Part shown: in pieces, positions 13,245 through 26,026 of the stretch | Position numbering within the stretch: the stretch's first letter is position 1 | How the letters are laid out: every line of letters starts with the position of its first letter | NCBI GenBank assembly: GCA_945643635.1 | Contig: CALZFC010000066.1 | Span: 1,427,501 to 1,491,500 of the forward strand | Length of the DNA: 64,000 nt | Source of the DNA: Allodiplogaster sudhausi | Lineage: Eukaryota > Nematoda > Chromadorea > Rhabditida > Diplogasteridae | Direction of reading: 5' to 3' | Translations under genes and position numbers: made by a program | The notes under the pieces: generated by a model | Told to the model about the DNA's origin: nothing | Databases searched by the model: none | Seen by the model: the letters and a program-made list of their open reading frames with translations, nothing else

Positions 13245-15991
13245 CCTTTCTCTATTTCTTTGGTATCTCTGTTGCTCTCTATCTCTTTGTATCTCTCTCC
13301 TTCCATGTTCAGGATGTGTTGGTGCCTCGATCAGGCTTCAACGAGGGTGCTTCTCTGATCCGCCATATTTCTGGCCGAGAATTGGCATGTCGCATCGCCT
13401 TTCGCCTTCGCGTCCTCCAGCTTGCTGATCTCATTTCGTACTTCAACCGAAGGTATTGCCTTCCTGGTTCTTTTTGAGAAGTAGGAGTTGTTGCTTTACC
13501 AAAGTGATAAATGTCATATTGGTGCTAAGATACCACGGGTACCTTTATTTTAGTCTTTGCGAGGATATGCTCGACAGTCCTGATCTTTTCCGCCCTTTAC
13601 ATGCTCTCATCCGACTTCTAATTACTTCTGAGGGGGAAGATGCAGTTAGACCCTTTCAGTTTATTGTTTCTTTGACTCAATAAATACATCATAACACTTT
13701 TTTTCACCTTTTACCTCCAGGTATCCTTCGTCTTTGGCGAATGCGCATTCTCTCAACTTGTTGCAATTGTTGCACTCAAAGAGGATTCCGATGGCGGCAA
13801 GAAACCGGTAACGTTAGCTTCTCTCAACTTTTATAATACATATTAGTTTAACTGTTGAAAAGAGAAGAGTATTTATTCGCAGACTCGCATCCCCGCCCTC
13901 TCCTTCCGCTATACCCCCGCCCTCTGCTACGCCCTCGAACTCCTCATTGCCATTTCCAGCCGAGTGCGCAGTGGCCGCTTCTGGCTCCGCAATGCCAAGT
14001 TTCTTCTTCTTTCTAGCTTTAATAGTAAACGCGCTTCATCCTTTACCTTTTTCAACTTCTTATTTTCAGGCACTTTAACCGATTAGTGAAGCTGTCGTCG
14101 AATAAAACGTTAGTTTCTGTATGGAGCATTGCTGGAGGAAAGAGATAAATCCCTTTTTATTTTCAGGAAGGAGATAATCTCCTTGTGGTGGGAGCATTTC
14201 CGAGAGAGCGCTAATTGGAAGCTAGCTCATTTCAACGATCCGACGGAGGCTCTCACACTCGTTCGAGGATTTAAAACTAAGTTTGGGAATCTTTTATGTA
14301 GACTTGTTTGCAAATTCTATTGAAGGCTTGAAAATAATGACTTTCTAACCAGACTGCGGAGCTGGACGGGAGGACTGGCCGTTCGGAATTCCAAGCCGAG
14401 TGGCATTCCACTTCTTCGTCTTCTCGCTCACTTTATCGACCCAGCCAATGCCACAAGTCAGTGGAGGCTTTTCAAAAGGGACAAATGGATCTGCTTTTTA
14501 TTCAAATGAAATTCTTATCTCCTTGACATGATATTTGATCTTTTAAGCCGAAGTCGAGAAGATACACCGTTCTGAATTTATCGGCCACTGTATTAAGGAG
14601 GGGCTTGACGCGGTACTCGAGGACATTCTTCAGGTAACAATGATACAATCTTCTTTATTCGTGTTGCTTTCTGTGCAACAGTCCTTAGCTAGAATGCATC
14701 TTCAGTACTCTAGAGTGAAGGTTTCCCGTGTTGTGTTTAGAAATCAACGGGATATCAGCTGACGTTTTATGAACTCGGTCGGCCGATTATGTCTACGGAG
14801 TGCTTTCTCTTCCGAGAGACAATCCTTCCTGTTCTCTCTGCTCTCACAACCATCAACCAAGAAGTTCTTCTGGCTTCCAAGACTGCCAAGGTCATCTTTT
14901 CTTCTCTCTTCCATCTTCATATTCTTATTATCTCATTTATAGCGCATGAGACGTAGTGTCATTCACACGTGCGTATCACTCTGGGATATGACCACTGGCT
15001 TTTCTGGAGCTAACGCTGAGGTTAGTTAGGAGAAGGAGAGAAACGGAAAAAAGACGGAGAGAAACAAGGAGAATGGCAATGATTGCTGTTCAGGTGGGAA
15101 CTGAATGCTGCGAGATTCGTCGAGCTATCTTGCTTCTCTTACGCACTCTTTGTGGTTGGAGAATCGAAGAAGAACTTGAAGTAAACGAGGAAGGGAAGGT
15201 TAGAAATTCAGCTGACTTCCATAGCATTTTTTAGCTTTTTTTTGATGCAAAAGAGTGCTAGGCAATGGCTGTTTTTCGAGACTGTCTAAGTAATACTAAG
15301 AAGTCTTCTTTACCAGACTGCGGCTGTCGGAGTGGTTAGGTCTCTTCTGGATAAGAAAATGGATATAGCTCGCTCTCATGTCAGCGTACTCACCATTCTG
15401 TGGATGCTTCGGCCCGGAAGTGGTTGGCTTTATGACTTCTTCATTTTTCTTTGTAAAGTGATCTATGAAAGTGCAAATTACTTATTCTTCAGTTGTCGCT
15501 TGTGAAGGGGACGCCAATGGAAAGAGAATTTTTTCTGTGTTCCTTCGTCAGTACTTTGAAGCCCTAGCGGAATCGGCAAAGCCAATTGCTCAGGTTTTGT
15601 TACGCTGATGTTTCGCCGATATAATATAAGAAGCACCAGTATTTTAATGGATTTTTATGTTTTCTGGGATATTCTGAACATTGAAAGTTGTGTATTTAGG
15701 TTTTCTTAACGACGGCTCCCTATGCTCGGCAGTTTGCCCAGCTTCTCTTCCCTCGTTTCATCTCCTTCCTTCCGCGCAGCACTCTCAACGCTCTCGCAAA
15801 GTGCCTTTTCTTCTTCTTGTACTCTTCAATACTCATTTAGAATAGACTTTACTGGTTGACTTTGAACCTAAATTTTTTTTAGAGCGATGTGGCTTGCATT
15901 TGGAGTGGAGTGCAGTACCAGGCCAACCAGTGGCAGTCATAAAAAGGTTTTGTCTTCTTCGCCTATTCTCTCTGTCATTCTCCACATCTCA

Positions 15992-16035
<44 letters not shown>

Positions 16036-19000
16036 GTCCTCTATGACTGGTTAATTTGGTTAATTTCTAAAAAAAAAAAAAAAAAAAAAAAGTTCATGAT
16101 TTGTATGCATCAGCAATTGAAGAGCTGAAGTAAATTGCAGAAGTCCCCCACAGTCGACCAGCCAGATATCGCTCTTCCATTCGCGCGAAGCCGCCATGCT
16201 CTCATGCTTGATTCCATCTCCCTTTTCATCTCCTCCAGCAAACGCTTCAAACTCGCTCTCTTCCACAACATTTGCAGTGACGAGCAGGTAATTGTTATGC
16301 TGTGGATAATGGATATAGGGCCATATCATGGACAACTCTCTGTTATTCAGTGTCTGCAACGAGCTTCCATCTTTGCCAGCCTCTTCCACTCTTTCTACAA
16401 GCAGCCTTCGCATTTGCGCTTCCAGGTAAACTTGCCTCCCTGCACCCTGTTCCATTTGAATGATGTGGGAAAAGGTTATTTGTGATTTGTCTGTCTGCAG
16501 GAAATTGCTTCTTTCCTGATCCTGTCGATTGTAAACTATTCTCTGTACAACGAAGTCAACGAGGACAAGGATGACGTAATCTGCTTAGTCATTTCTTCCT
16601 TCGTCTTCTATTGACATTACTTAATTTCATTCAGGCCAAAGCCGAAGAGGACGAATTCATGGAAGCTGAAGATGACCGGGATGTCATCATTTTGGAAGAC
16701 GATGTTCGTTTCTTCGCCATTTCACGATAATTAAGTTTATCAGTGTTGACAGTTCTTGCTTATTTTGAAGGATGGCCCTGAAGAAAAGGCCGATGACGAC
16801 AAGGATGGCCTTGACAAGGTTTTCTTTGCAGTTGTTGTTTGAAATGAATATAGTTGTGTGTCAAATTGCTGTCTGAAGGAAGAAAGGAATGGCCATGATT
16901 GCTGAGCTTCGCGTTTACCCCACTGCGTTCTGCTCGATTGTCCCCTTGCAGAGTGACATCTGCCTCCGCCTGGTTCGTTCACTCGTGCGACTCGCCACTC
17001 AACGGGCCTCTTCCATCGACCAGTCCCTCCTTGCTCTCCGCTCTCTTCACGACATTCTTGCCCAGAACAACGACCGTGCAACTGATACCGTATGCCTTGC
17101 CATCTTTCCTTGTCGGTTACTGTATCATTGATTTCTTCCAGGTTCGCCGTGCCTGGTATGAATCTCGGCTCGAGGCTGGTCCTCGCGTTCTCTTCTGCCG
17201 CCTTTCTAACTGGCTCTTCCCTCTCAAAGGGCCAGATGCCAAGGTTAATTTTAGATGTGAGAGAGAGACCGAGACTGAGACTGAATTATAATGTCGTCGA
17301 ACCATTCAGAATGGTCGCACAACAATCGGCCCCTGTGGCAGTCTGCTTTCCATTACAACCGAGCACCTCTTCAATCTTTTTGGATCCGTTGAACAAGTCA
17401 CATTCAATTTTCCTCAGTTGTTTAAATATTAGAATTTCGTTTATGTCAAAATACTTAATATTAAAAGAATGAGTTTGATCAAATGATTGATTCCAGTGTC
17501 GATTGCTCTACGAACTGCTGGAATTGGATGCCGTCGAGTACCCGAAGAACTCTGAAATCTACGAGAAATATCTTGCAGAGCAGAAGAAAAAGAAACGTCA
17601 GTGTTTCGTACTTTTTTTCTTTATCCTCTAATATTAATTTAGAAATTTAGAGCGAGCAGAGGAGCGCAAGAAAAAACGAGAATCGGAGAAGGCCGAAGCA
17701 GAAAACAAGAAAGATGAGGATGAAGATCAACTGGTGAATGGGAACACAGACCTTTTATTGCTTAGATTAGGATATTTCTTTTGCATGAGCTGGTAAGTAT
17801 ATCTTGTCCTTTCAGCGTCAGGACGAAGAGATATTAGAATTGGTGGAGGAGGAATTCGGAGAGGAGCTCTTGGCTGAAGAAGACGTAGAAGAGAAGGCAG
17901 ATGATCTGCCTGTTCATCCCGCCGTGAGACTTCTCTTGAGGTTGAGGAAGAGAGAGGAGGAGCGGGGAATGACTGCAGAGGCCGCCATCGCCAGGAAACT
18001 CACGCTCCTCGTGGACATGGCGGAGAAAGGACGGCAACTCTCCTCCACAGGCTACTTTCTAAATAATACTTTTAAAAATTCAATATGTAATAAAATGTGC
18101 AATATATAACGTGATATCGAGTTGAGAATAATATATATATTCCTTGTAGATGAGAATCGGTTCGCTCGGCTGAATTCCTTGCGATTGAAGGACGTGTTAG
18201 TGAAGGAGGCAGAAGCGGAGGAAGTTCCAGCACGCGAAGAAAAGTTAGTTTACATTTTCTCCCTTTATTCCATTTGCATCTGCTTTGTCCATTTTAGACT
18301 GATAGTCAACCTCTCCGTGTCTGACTTGCCGCGTTGCATTGTGGATGAGAAGGTAAGGAAAGGAGAGATGGAAGAGAGACGAGAGACAGTTGTGAGGAAA
18401 GGAGAGATGGAAGAGAGACGAGAGACAGTTGTGAGGAAAGGAGAGATGGAAGAGAGAGGAGAGGCAATTGTTTCAGGTGCAGTTGGAAGTGACTAAATAC
18501 ACGAAGAATGGGAAGGAGACGGTGAATCGACTGCGTCTTTCCATGGGGGATGGTCCCGTTGGAAGGAACGTCCGGCCAGCCTACCCAAGGAAGATCAATC
18601 CACCAAGCGTGAAGAAACAGGGAGGACCTTCCCCCTCCTTCAGGGGCCGGCCCATCGCCAGACTTGTCAATCGTTTTGGGGTTAATTACTTTAATGCGTA
18701 TTTTTTTTTTACAAATTTTACTTCGAGTCTGCACTTGAGCCACAAAAAAAGCAAAAATTAGGGCAAGAATTCGTGGGATATAATTTGATCAGAAATATGT
18801 TCAAGGAAGAATATGGAGTATGGCGCAGGGAGATAACAGGTACGTCAGCAACCATTCCCCACGGGTACACCTTGTCTTCCTTCGTATAACCCCTTCTTTT
18901 CTTACCTACTCTTCATTTCTATCCACTTTATCCAACATGCCTTTGTTAATTACCAGGGTTTCTTTTTAATTCCTGTTGCGATCTGCGTTGATGGGGACCG

Positions 19001-19308
19001 TGATATTCAGATTTTTGTTTCAACAAAGAAGTCTGCGCAGTCATAAAAAATTTTGTTTGCTATTTTAGATTAATGCTGGAATGTTATTGGTTAATGTGTT
19101 AGCTTGAATGGATTCAGGCCTGGGCCTCTGGTCCTCGCGCTCGTCCCCTGATGTCTAGCCCAGTTCCTCCTCTTCCGGGTGGTTTGCCAATGAAGAGACA
19201 CCAGCCACCCGGTCGCAAAGTCCCTTCAAAGAGGGTTTGTCTTTTCCCCCCATACTTATGGAGTCTAGCAATGGTCTTTGAACAAATATTTCTTTTCAGA
19301 GACGATAG
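9581..19308 (+). CDS. VIRMA: Very large HEAT-like protein, probable Virilizer/VIRMA homologue
   Basis: About 30 small exons encode a protein well over 1,500 residues. The start (ATG 9581, short first exon to 9590) splices in frame into the exon at 9671. The N-terminal part contains ITVKGCYEKLCLQIDIE, resembling the Virilizer N-terminal DGLVLRGWYNCLTLAIYG, followed by an acidic region (EVELVEEDEEVNDDEDG) and a D-Y-E-P-R-R-L segment placed like the D-P-Y-D-R-E-L segment of VIRMA. A long run of leucine-rich helical exons (10.9-17.6 kb) fits an alpha-solenoid. An acidic/lysine region and a Pro/Arg/Gly-rich basic C-terminus (PPSVKKQGG, PGRKVPSKRRR-stop) also match the VIRMA plan. VIRMA is the scaffold of the nuclear m6A methyltransferase complex. 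Domain order and length support it; sequence identity is low, so another large solenoid protein is possible. One intron (about 9920-9953) is only 34 nt. Confidence 0.5.
18351..18470 (+). repeat. 39-bp tandem repeat, three copies, in an intron
   Basis: The unit AGGAAAGGAGAGATGGAAG... (39 bp) occurs three times, the third copy slightly changed. It begins at the probable splice donor (AAG|GTAAGG) of the large plus-strand gene, so each following copy carries a GTGAGG donor-like site. Because 39 is divisible by three, the frame stays open through the array. Confidence 0.85.
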
Positions 19309-19664
19309 TCAGACGATTCCTCACCGTTTTCGGCTGCATAATATATAATCCTTTAATTTATTTGTTTCCCAATGGATAATTGTAGTTATTCATCATAGTT
19401 TTGAAATTTATTAAATGCCTTATTTGAAATAATTTAAATTCTATATAGAACAGTTATTACTGCATTTTACCCGTAGAAATATTTTCTGTGAATGGTTGCT
19501 GTGAATGTCACCTGGTTACGATGGACTTCTCTTTTGACAATATAGTTTTTCGGGATGGATCCGGTTTAATCACAGCGCACGTATAAGAAGCGGAAGTTAT
19601 TCACGGCTCAGTACACCAATGCAAAACTACTTGGGGTGAAGAGCTGATTCCTTTCATTCGCACA
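19309..19664. other. Intergenic spacer
   Basis: About 355 bp, AT-rich, between two plus-strand genes. No coding signal recognised. Confidence 0.5.
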
Positions 19665-20160
19665 ATGAAGCTCTTTGGCAGTCGGTTGGCTCTTCGCTTT
19701 CTCTCCGCCATTCTCCCGCTTCTCTCTTCAACCATCTGCTATACAGTAGACTACGATGGGGCGCGATTCGGTTCGTTTTGTCGATGATTATTTTGACGCT
19801 ACTCGTTGTTTACTTATTTTATACAACTCTTATCTCTCACTAAGTGCCCAACAATGTCCATTCCGGCTTGTGTAGGGTGACGGCTATTTTCGAGGGTGGG
19901 GATGGAATGTACGAAGAGAAGTGCTCAATACTTTGCAGTTGGCCTCGGCCCTGGTATCGATGTTGTCTCGGATCTTTATCAGTTCGTTCCACTCGGCCAC
20001 AGAGCGAAAGTTATCTGCGATGCACTTGAGTCGACGAGAGAGCGTGCCATGTGAGATCATTATTCGAACAGGCTCTGTCTCTATTTCTGTCTCTCTTTCT
20101 CTCTCTCCCTCTATTTCTTTCTCTCTCTCCTTTTTCTATATATCTCTCAAAAACGCTCTC

Positions 20161-20197
<37 letters not shown>

Positions 20198-20898
20198 CTC
20201 ATTATTTTCGAGTGTTCAAGAGTCACTTCTAGCAACGTTGTAAACCTATAATATGGAGTCCGTTGTAGGATCAACGAGTCTTCTGTGATATGGAGTGTTC
20301 TGCGCCCTCCACCCGAAGCGGAAAGACGCAATTTCACTCGGGAATTTTTTTCGGGGTACATATTTTGGCCGTTCACGGCCGATTCATTCCACATCCCACA
20401 CTCCCTGGAAGATATTCAGTCACTTCGTTCGTGATGCCAACTCTTCTCTCTACGTCCTCGATTTGCAAGAGGTGCACAACCAGACAGTTCTGGAATGCTT
20501 GGTGGAAACGAAGGACAGGGAGCGGCACTCTTTCCTCTCTAGAGTCACTCTCGGTTACTTATATATCTGCTTTAATCCTTGTGCGTTTAATAAATTACTT
20601 TTTTTTTTATTAATTCGTGATTTGCATTTACTTCAGTGATTCAAGACTGCGGAGAAGACGATGAACTCAAGTCTATCAACATGCTAAATCCGTCAGTCAT
20701 TCTTCTAAGGATCTATTTTCATATTCAGTGCAATTTTCATGCCCATTAGTACTTTCGGAATCTCTTATTGAAAAAAAAATGTTTTCAGTTGCATGTTCGG
20801 GGGGTGCAAAGTGGACAAGTTGAGTCATCTCCACCGACTGGAATGCATCTGTCTAGAGCAGTACACCGGCGAGTTCTGTGAAGGTCTCCTCCCTCCTA

Positions 20899-20954
<56 letters not shown>

Positions 20955-21228
20955 TTCTGTAGCTACTTCTGTCTCTTTCTTTCGCTCGCTCTCTATTTCT
21001 CTTTCTATCCTCTCTCTATTTCTCTCTCTCCCCCCCCCTCGTTTACAGTGCCTAAGGAGGGCATTCTTCTGGATGAGCTTCTCTTCTACTCTCCGGTTAT
21101 CGCGAACTTCGTCGTTCTTTCCGTCCTCTTCCTCTTCTTTTACTGCCTAGAGAAGAGACGGTTGGTCCTTTCTCAACTCCCTTTTCCTTCTTTCTTCTTC
21201 TCTCTCTATCTCTCTCTCTCCTCTCTCT

Positions 21229-21264
<36 letters not shown>

Positions 21265-21596
21265 CTTCTTCTCTCTCTCTCTTCTCTCTCGCACCCTCCT
21301 TCATATCCTGACTAGTTCAGGTCCTTCCATCCCTCTGCTCTCGGAGAGGTCCTCGCTGACCACTGGCCCCTCCGTAGGGAGCTGACTCTTCAGGATCTCT
21401 ATCCGAGTGCCTTCGTAGTGCTCCCAGATGTCAGTGTAGAAGCAATGAGAATACGTTTCAGAGTTGAGTTGAGATCTCGTAGCTGCATCCTCATTTGCAG
21501 GAATTTGAAGACGAGTTGAAAGCCGCGCTAAGGGAGGGCGAAGAAGAGAAGAAGAAGGAAACGGGCAGGTCAAAAAGGAAAAGGAGAAGTATTTGA
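19665..21596 (+). CDS. EGF-like type I single-pass membrane protein
   Basis: The ATG at 19665 starts a clear signal peptide (hydrophobic LALRFLSAILPLLSSTICY). Extracellular exons include YFAVGLGPGIDVVSDLYQF (about 19930) and, near 20310, NFTREFFSGYIFWPF with an N-glycosylation site. A cysteine-rich EGF-like module follows near 20795-20880 (CMFGGCKV then CICLEQYTGEFCE). One transmembrane helix, VIANFVVLSVLFLFFYCLEKRR, lies at about 21095-21160. A short cytosolic tail ends in a Lys/Arg-rich stretch (RSKRKRRSI-stop). Some internal joins are unresolved because introns are filled with TC microsatellites. The topology suggests a cell-surface receptor, ligand or adhesion protein; I do not recognise the family. 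Confidence 0.65.
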
Positions 21597-21837
21597 TGGA
21601 GTGAGATGAAGAGGAAAGGAATGATTGTGCCTCGTGGAGTGAGAAGATCAGGAAAGAAGGCTTGCCCCTCTGCCCGTTTATTCATCCCTGTCATTGATAA
21701 ATATATTGTTTTGCATTGAATCTTGTGAAGATTTCATGGAATTTAAGATGTGTTCGCTTCGCATTTTACATTGGAAACTGTGGAGTGAGAGTTGGACATT
21801 GCCATATGCTGCCGTATCAATGCTAAGTGTTCTGAAG

Positions 21838-22073
21838 ATGGTACGAGCTCTCGAGGATCTCGCTCCGGTAATTGCTGCAGAGATTAGAAGCATCTGGGAC
21901 TTCCCGAAGAAGGGAATCAACTTCAGGTTTACATTACTTTATTTAGAATCTTCCATCCTCGTGCTGTGAACACATGTGGATGTTTCTCTCTCTCTCTCTA
22001 TCTCTCTCTCTCTCTATCTCTCTCTCTCTCTTTCTCTCTCTCTCTCACACACACACTCTCTGTCTCTCTCCTC

Positions 22074-22125
<52 letters not shown>

Positions 22126-22901
22126 GTTCCTCTGCCCACAGTCTTCTAACATTTTTTCTGACTTCTTCCTGTCACACTCGCTTTCCTTCTCTCTTTCAAG
22201 GGACGTGATGCCCCTCTTCCAAAAGCCTTCACTGGTAGATGAGCTCGCGGAAGCAGCGGTCCGATATCTGAATGAGAAGCATGGGAAGATCGATGCCATA
22301 GCTGGTCTCGAAGCTAGAGGTTCTTGTCATTTAAAGTCGCTTCGTTTTTCTTTTCTTTTTGAATGTCTTGCCTAAGGTTTCCTCTTCGGCCCACTCATCG
22401 CCATCAAGTTGGGCGTGGCTTTTGTGCCCATACGAAAAGCGGGAAAATTGCCCGGCGCCCTTATTCAAGCGTCTTACGAGAAGGAGTACGGAGTGGTGCG
22501 TTTTACACGTTCTTTTATCTTTCTGTTCTTATTCCCTGAGCGTCCTCTAAGTCAGCCTCTCCATTATCTCTTTTGGTCAGTCCAGTCTTCTCTCTCCCTC
22601 TCTAATTACAGGATACGGTAGAGATGCAGTCGGACGCGCTTTCCCGTGGTGCTCGCGTTGTTATTGTGGACGATCTGATCGCAACAGGCGGGACTCTCGC
22701 AGTTAGTCTGAACTCTCTTTCTATGTATACGGCAAGAAAGTTCTCCCCATTCAGGCAGCGGTCGATCTGTTGGGGAAAGCTGGCGCGGAAATCGTAGAAG
22801 CGTTTCTAATTGTGGAGTTGGCGGAGCTGAAAGGACGAGCCGCCATTGGAGAGAAGGTAAACATCCACTCACTCATCACTTATCAAACTGAATCTGAATA
22901 G
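21838..22901 (+). CDS. APRT: Adenine phosphoribosyltransferase
   Basis: Purine-salvage enzyme converting adenine and PRPP to AMP in the cytosol. The protein opens with an N-terminal helix, then [16 protein letters not shown] and the substrate-binding [24 protein letters not shown], and the PRPP-binding loop [17 protein letters not shown]. It ends [15 protein letters not shown], similar in position to the human C-terminus. Length (about 180 aa) matches the family. An in-frame ATG lies a few codons upstream (21821). A large intron with several hundred bases of TC microsatellite separates the first two exons. The catalytic acidic pair (DD before LIATGG) is intact. Confidence 0.95.
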
Positions 22902-23257
22902 GGCCTAGTTCTAGCTTCTTATTAGGATTCTTGTCATTTTGAGATCTGATTCTTATTTGAAAGAACAATAGCCTAGGCATGTCACTGAAGTACTTCATAT
23001 CTTTATAGCATTCCCACTTTAAATATTCGTGTTAAGCATTTTGTATGTTTAGTATGACTATTTTACTACTGTTTAAAGTACGAATTTATATAGGATGTCT
23101 ATTCGAGCCTTAAAGCATATGGAGAAATATTCAAGAAAGCATATGGAGAGCACAATGGCGTGGCAGAGTTATGAAGAGATCAGAGGTTTGAGATCCGCCC
23201 AAGGCTTGTGAAAAGTAAGGGAAATATAATTTGAACATCTAAAGGTTCACGAATATG
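22902..23257. other. Convergent 3' spacer
   Basis: About 355 bp between the stop codons of the plus-strand APRT gene and the minus-strand DNAJC22-like gene. No coding or RNA feature seen. Confidence 0.5.
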
Positions 23258-24479
23258 CTAGAATACGTCAACAAATTTACAAATCTGGCGAATGTGGTCG
23301 GCCTCTTTGGCTATCTTTTCCTTGGCGATTCGTTGCTTTCGAATGTTGGCCGCATCTTTAGAGAGCCAGACAGAACAAGCAGAAGAGAGACGGACTGGGT
23401 CTACCAAGGGAGACTCGTCTAGCATCTTAAGGGTGAAATCACTTAGTGTGGTAAATAAGAGTTAATTGTGCAAGAGGTTATACATATTCTCATGCACCAC
23501 TGGTTAGTGTTTATGGAAAAAGAAGGAGCAGTGAAATTAAATACTAACTTTTACAAGGAAGCGACGCCACAGTGACACCTCAAGAAAGTTGGAAACTGAA
23601 AGAGTGAGCATTAGTTGGAATGGAAATGAGATGTTAGAGGTCGTTGCTGACTACCTCCAGCAGCCTCCGCCCTGAGTGCGTCAACAGCGAAGGCGGAGAG
23701 GAGCTCAACCCACTCTGGGGAGGGGCCATGAGGGTCGATTCCAAGCCATTGCATTCCTCCACTCGTCTGCAAGATGGTTTCTTTGATGAAATAGATTACA
23801 GAGAAATACAAGCCTTATGCCCGAGGATTTCTTGAATTTGTACGTTCTTGACTCTTTCTGGCAGCAGAATCCTCTGGCATCCCTTCTCATTTGTTAGCCT
23901 ACAACGAATGATTTAACGTTAAATATAATAAGAAGAAAGTGGTAAAATGCATAAAAAGGTACCTCATGAGCAACAGCTCCTTGATCTGCAGCCGCTGGCT
24001 CTCTCCCTGCGGACGGTGGATGGCCACTTCACGACCGAGGAAGTGCTCGCTGACGCCGACGGCGAGGAAACAGAACAGAAGAGCGAGCAGCGAATTCCAG
24101 AACTCAATCGAAAAGAGAGTCTCTCCTGTCTTCGGGTTCACGCTATCTCACAGCAAGATTCGTCCTCGTGAAGGGAATATCAGCTGGCTGGCGAATTCGC
24201 GCTCCTCTACAGAGAAGTCAAATTGTCATCAGGATTACGGTAGTCCCGTTTGATCATAAATTACTGTAATTTCAAACCGATTGCCAGCGATGGTCCCCAC
24301 TGAAGCTGCGATTGCAATCGACTCCAGTGCAGGCAAAGCGAAACCAAACACCTTTAGGAATACGGTAACATCTCAAGGTTTAGTGCGGGTGATAGCCCGA
24401 GGAAAGTACAAGAAAAGAGAGAGACTAGGAGAGACAGAAAGAGAATGAGAAAGAGCAATTGAGGGAGCAAAAGAACGAC

Positions 24480-24517
<38 letters not shown>

Positions 24518-25600
24518 AGAGATAGACAGGGAGAGAGAGAGATAAAGAGACTGAGATACAGAGAGAGAAAGCGATAGAAAGGCTGAATGGAATCATATAA
24601 ACCTACAGCGACAAGAAAGACGCCAGATGTGGCCACCCAGATGTTCAATGGATCCCGATGGTCCTCCCCGCAATTCCCAACTATGTAGATGCCTGAAACG
24701 GGTTGCGTGGACTTTCCCTTGTGAAAGCGGACAAATGTCAAGGAAAAAAGGAATGTCAACCTAGTGACACAGCGACTGAAAGAGCAAACACCATCTGAAG
24801 ACTGGAGTGGTCCAAGCAAGAGAAGGTCAGGCTTCCTGCAGGAATTTAAACATCTCTATAACTCTCTCTCTCTCTCTCTGTCTCTCTCCATCTCTGTCTC
24901 TCTAATAGTATATCATTACTCTCTTGAGTGAATAGGAAAAGAAAACACTATTACCAGTAATCCACGTGAGCAGACCGAGATAGGAGGAATACAGAACAGA
25001 AGAGATGAAGCGGCCAGCGGAGAAAGGAACGTGCATACGGGCCTGAGAAAAGCCTGGTCTGCCTGGGGCACTGCAAAACAAGGATCCATGCTATCTAAGT
25101 CTATCTCACTTCCGTCATCCATCTCATTCTCTGCACTTCTTTTGCCACTTTTTTTCTCCAAACAAACATCATCTCCTTCTCCCTTCTCCTTCCGGTTGCA
25201 TGTTCATCGATTTGTAGTAATCGTGCATTAAATGAATCAACATCTCCGGATATCGTAAATGTGTCACGAAATACACCTGAAACCGCAGATTCGGTCCCTC
25301 TCTCAATGACCACTAGGGTAGTCTGACCAAGCAGGAAGCCACCAAGAGTGGACAGATAAATAAACGCCTCCGGAAACCTCTCGAGATAAATTTGGTGCGC
25401 GCCAGCCAAGCCTCCCATCATCAAAAGAAGCCTGGAATTGCCAGGCTGATTAGACACGTCAGCCTGCCAGGGGAACCCAACCTCGCCCTCCCAACAGTCG
25501 CCAGGTCTTCATCTTTTATTACCCTGACCATTCTGCGCTGCAAAAAGTGTATTTCGATGTGTCGAAGAGAAATTATGAGATAGCGTGTGGAATTGGCCAT
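23258..25600 (-). CDS. DNAJC22: DNAJC22-like (Wurst family) multi-pass membrane protein
   Basis: DNAJC22/Wurst proteins are multi-pass membrane proteins with an N-terminal TM2-type hairpin and normally a C-terminal J domain; Drosophila Wurst acts in clathrin-mediated endocytosis. Here the N-terminus has the TM2 signature LLLMMGGLAGAHQIYLERF and IYLSTLGGFLLG. Next come a membrane exon containing RFISSVLYSSYLGLLTW, the family loop VGNCGEDHRDPL, and LESIAIAASVGTIAG, all collinear with human DNAJC22. A further hydrophobic exon (LLALLFCFLAVGVSE) follows. The C-terminal exons read EILG, then MQWLGIDPHGPSPEWVELL, and end with a Lys-rich helix (KQRIAKEKIAKEADHIRQ). The HPD tripeptide that activates Hsp70 is not found, so the J domain is missing, very diverged or mis-spliced in my model. 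Confidence 0.7.
24476..24515 (+). repeat. GA microsatellite in an intron
   Basis: Nearly pure GA tract inside an intron of the minus-strand DNAJC22-like gene, within a wider GA-rich block (24411-24575). It is TC-rich on the sense strand. Confidence 0.9.
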
Positions 25601-26026
25601 TTTAGTGATCTGTGACAAAAAATAAGTTCCATTGTAACATTTATTTGCACAAAATAGTAGACAAACAAAGCGACATCACCACCCCCCATCCGGCCAACCC
25701 AAATTAGTACTGGGAATAATTTTTTTAAGATGTGTGGCGGCTTTCATCAGAGTTTGCGGGTAAAAACAGTCGCAAAAAATTAAATATATCAAAGCTATTA
25801 TTATAGACTATGCAGTATGTATACCAATTCTCTTTCAAACGCTCTGGAAAGAAACCCCCTTTTACAAGTTAAAGAAAAGCAAAGCGAATGGAGATTTGAT
25901 CTTGCATAAATAATTAATCTAGACAAAGAAAGAGAGTATGCATAAAGTAACCGCTGGACAACTCTTGTGATCATTGCATGAGATGGAAATGGAACCGAGT
26001 AATTAAATAAAAGGAAAGCAGCCCCT
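25601..26026. other. Spacer between two minus-strand genes
   Basis: About 425 bp, AT-rich. It should contain the TM9SF4 3' UTR and the promoter of the DNAJC22-like gene. No coding signal recognised. Confidence 0.5.

Noticed and set aside
16067..16093. Poly-A run as the tail of a retroposed sequence
   Set aside because: It lies in an intron after a TC tract with no upstream retrosequence or flanking duplication visible.
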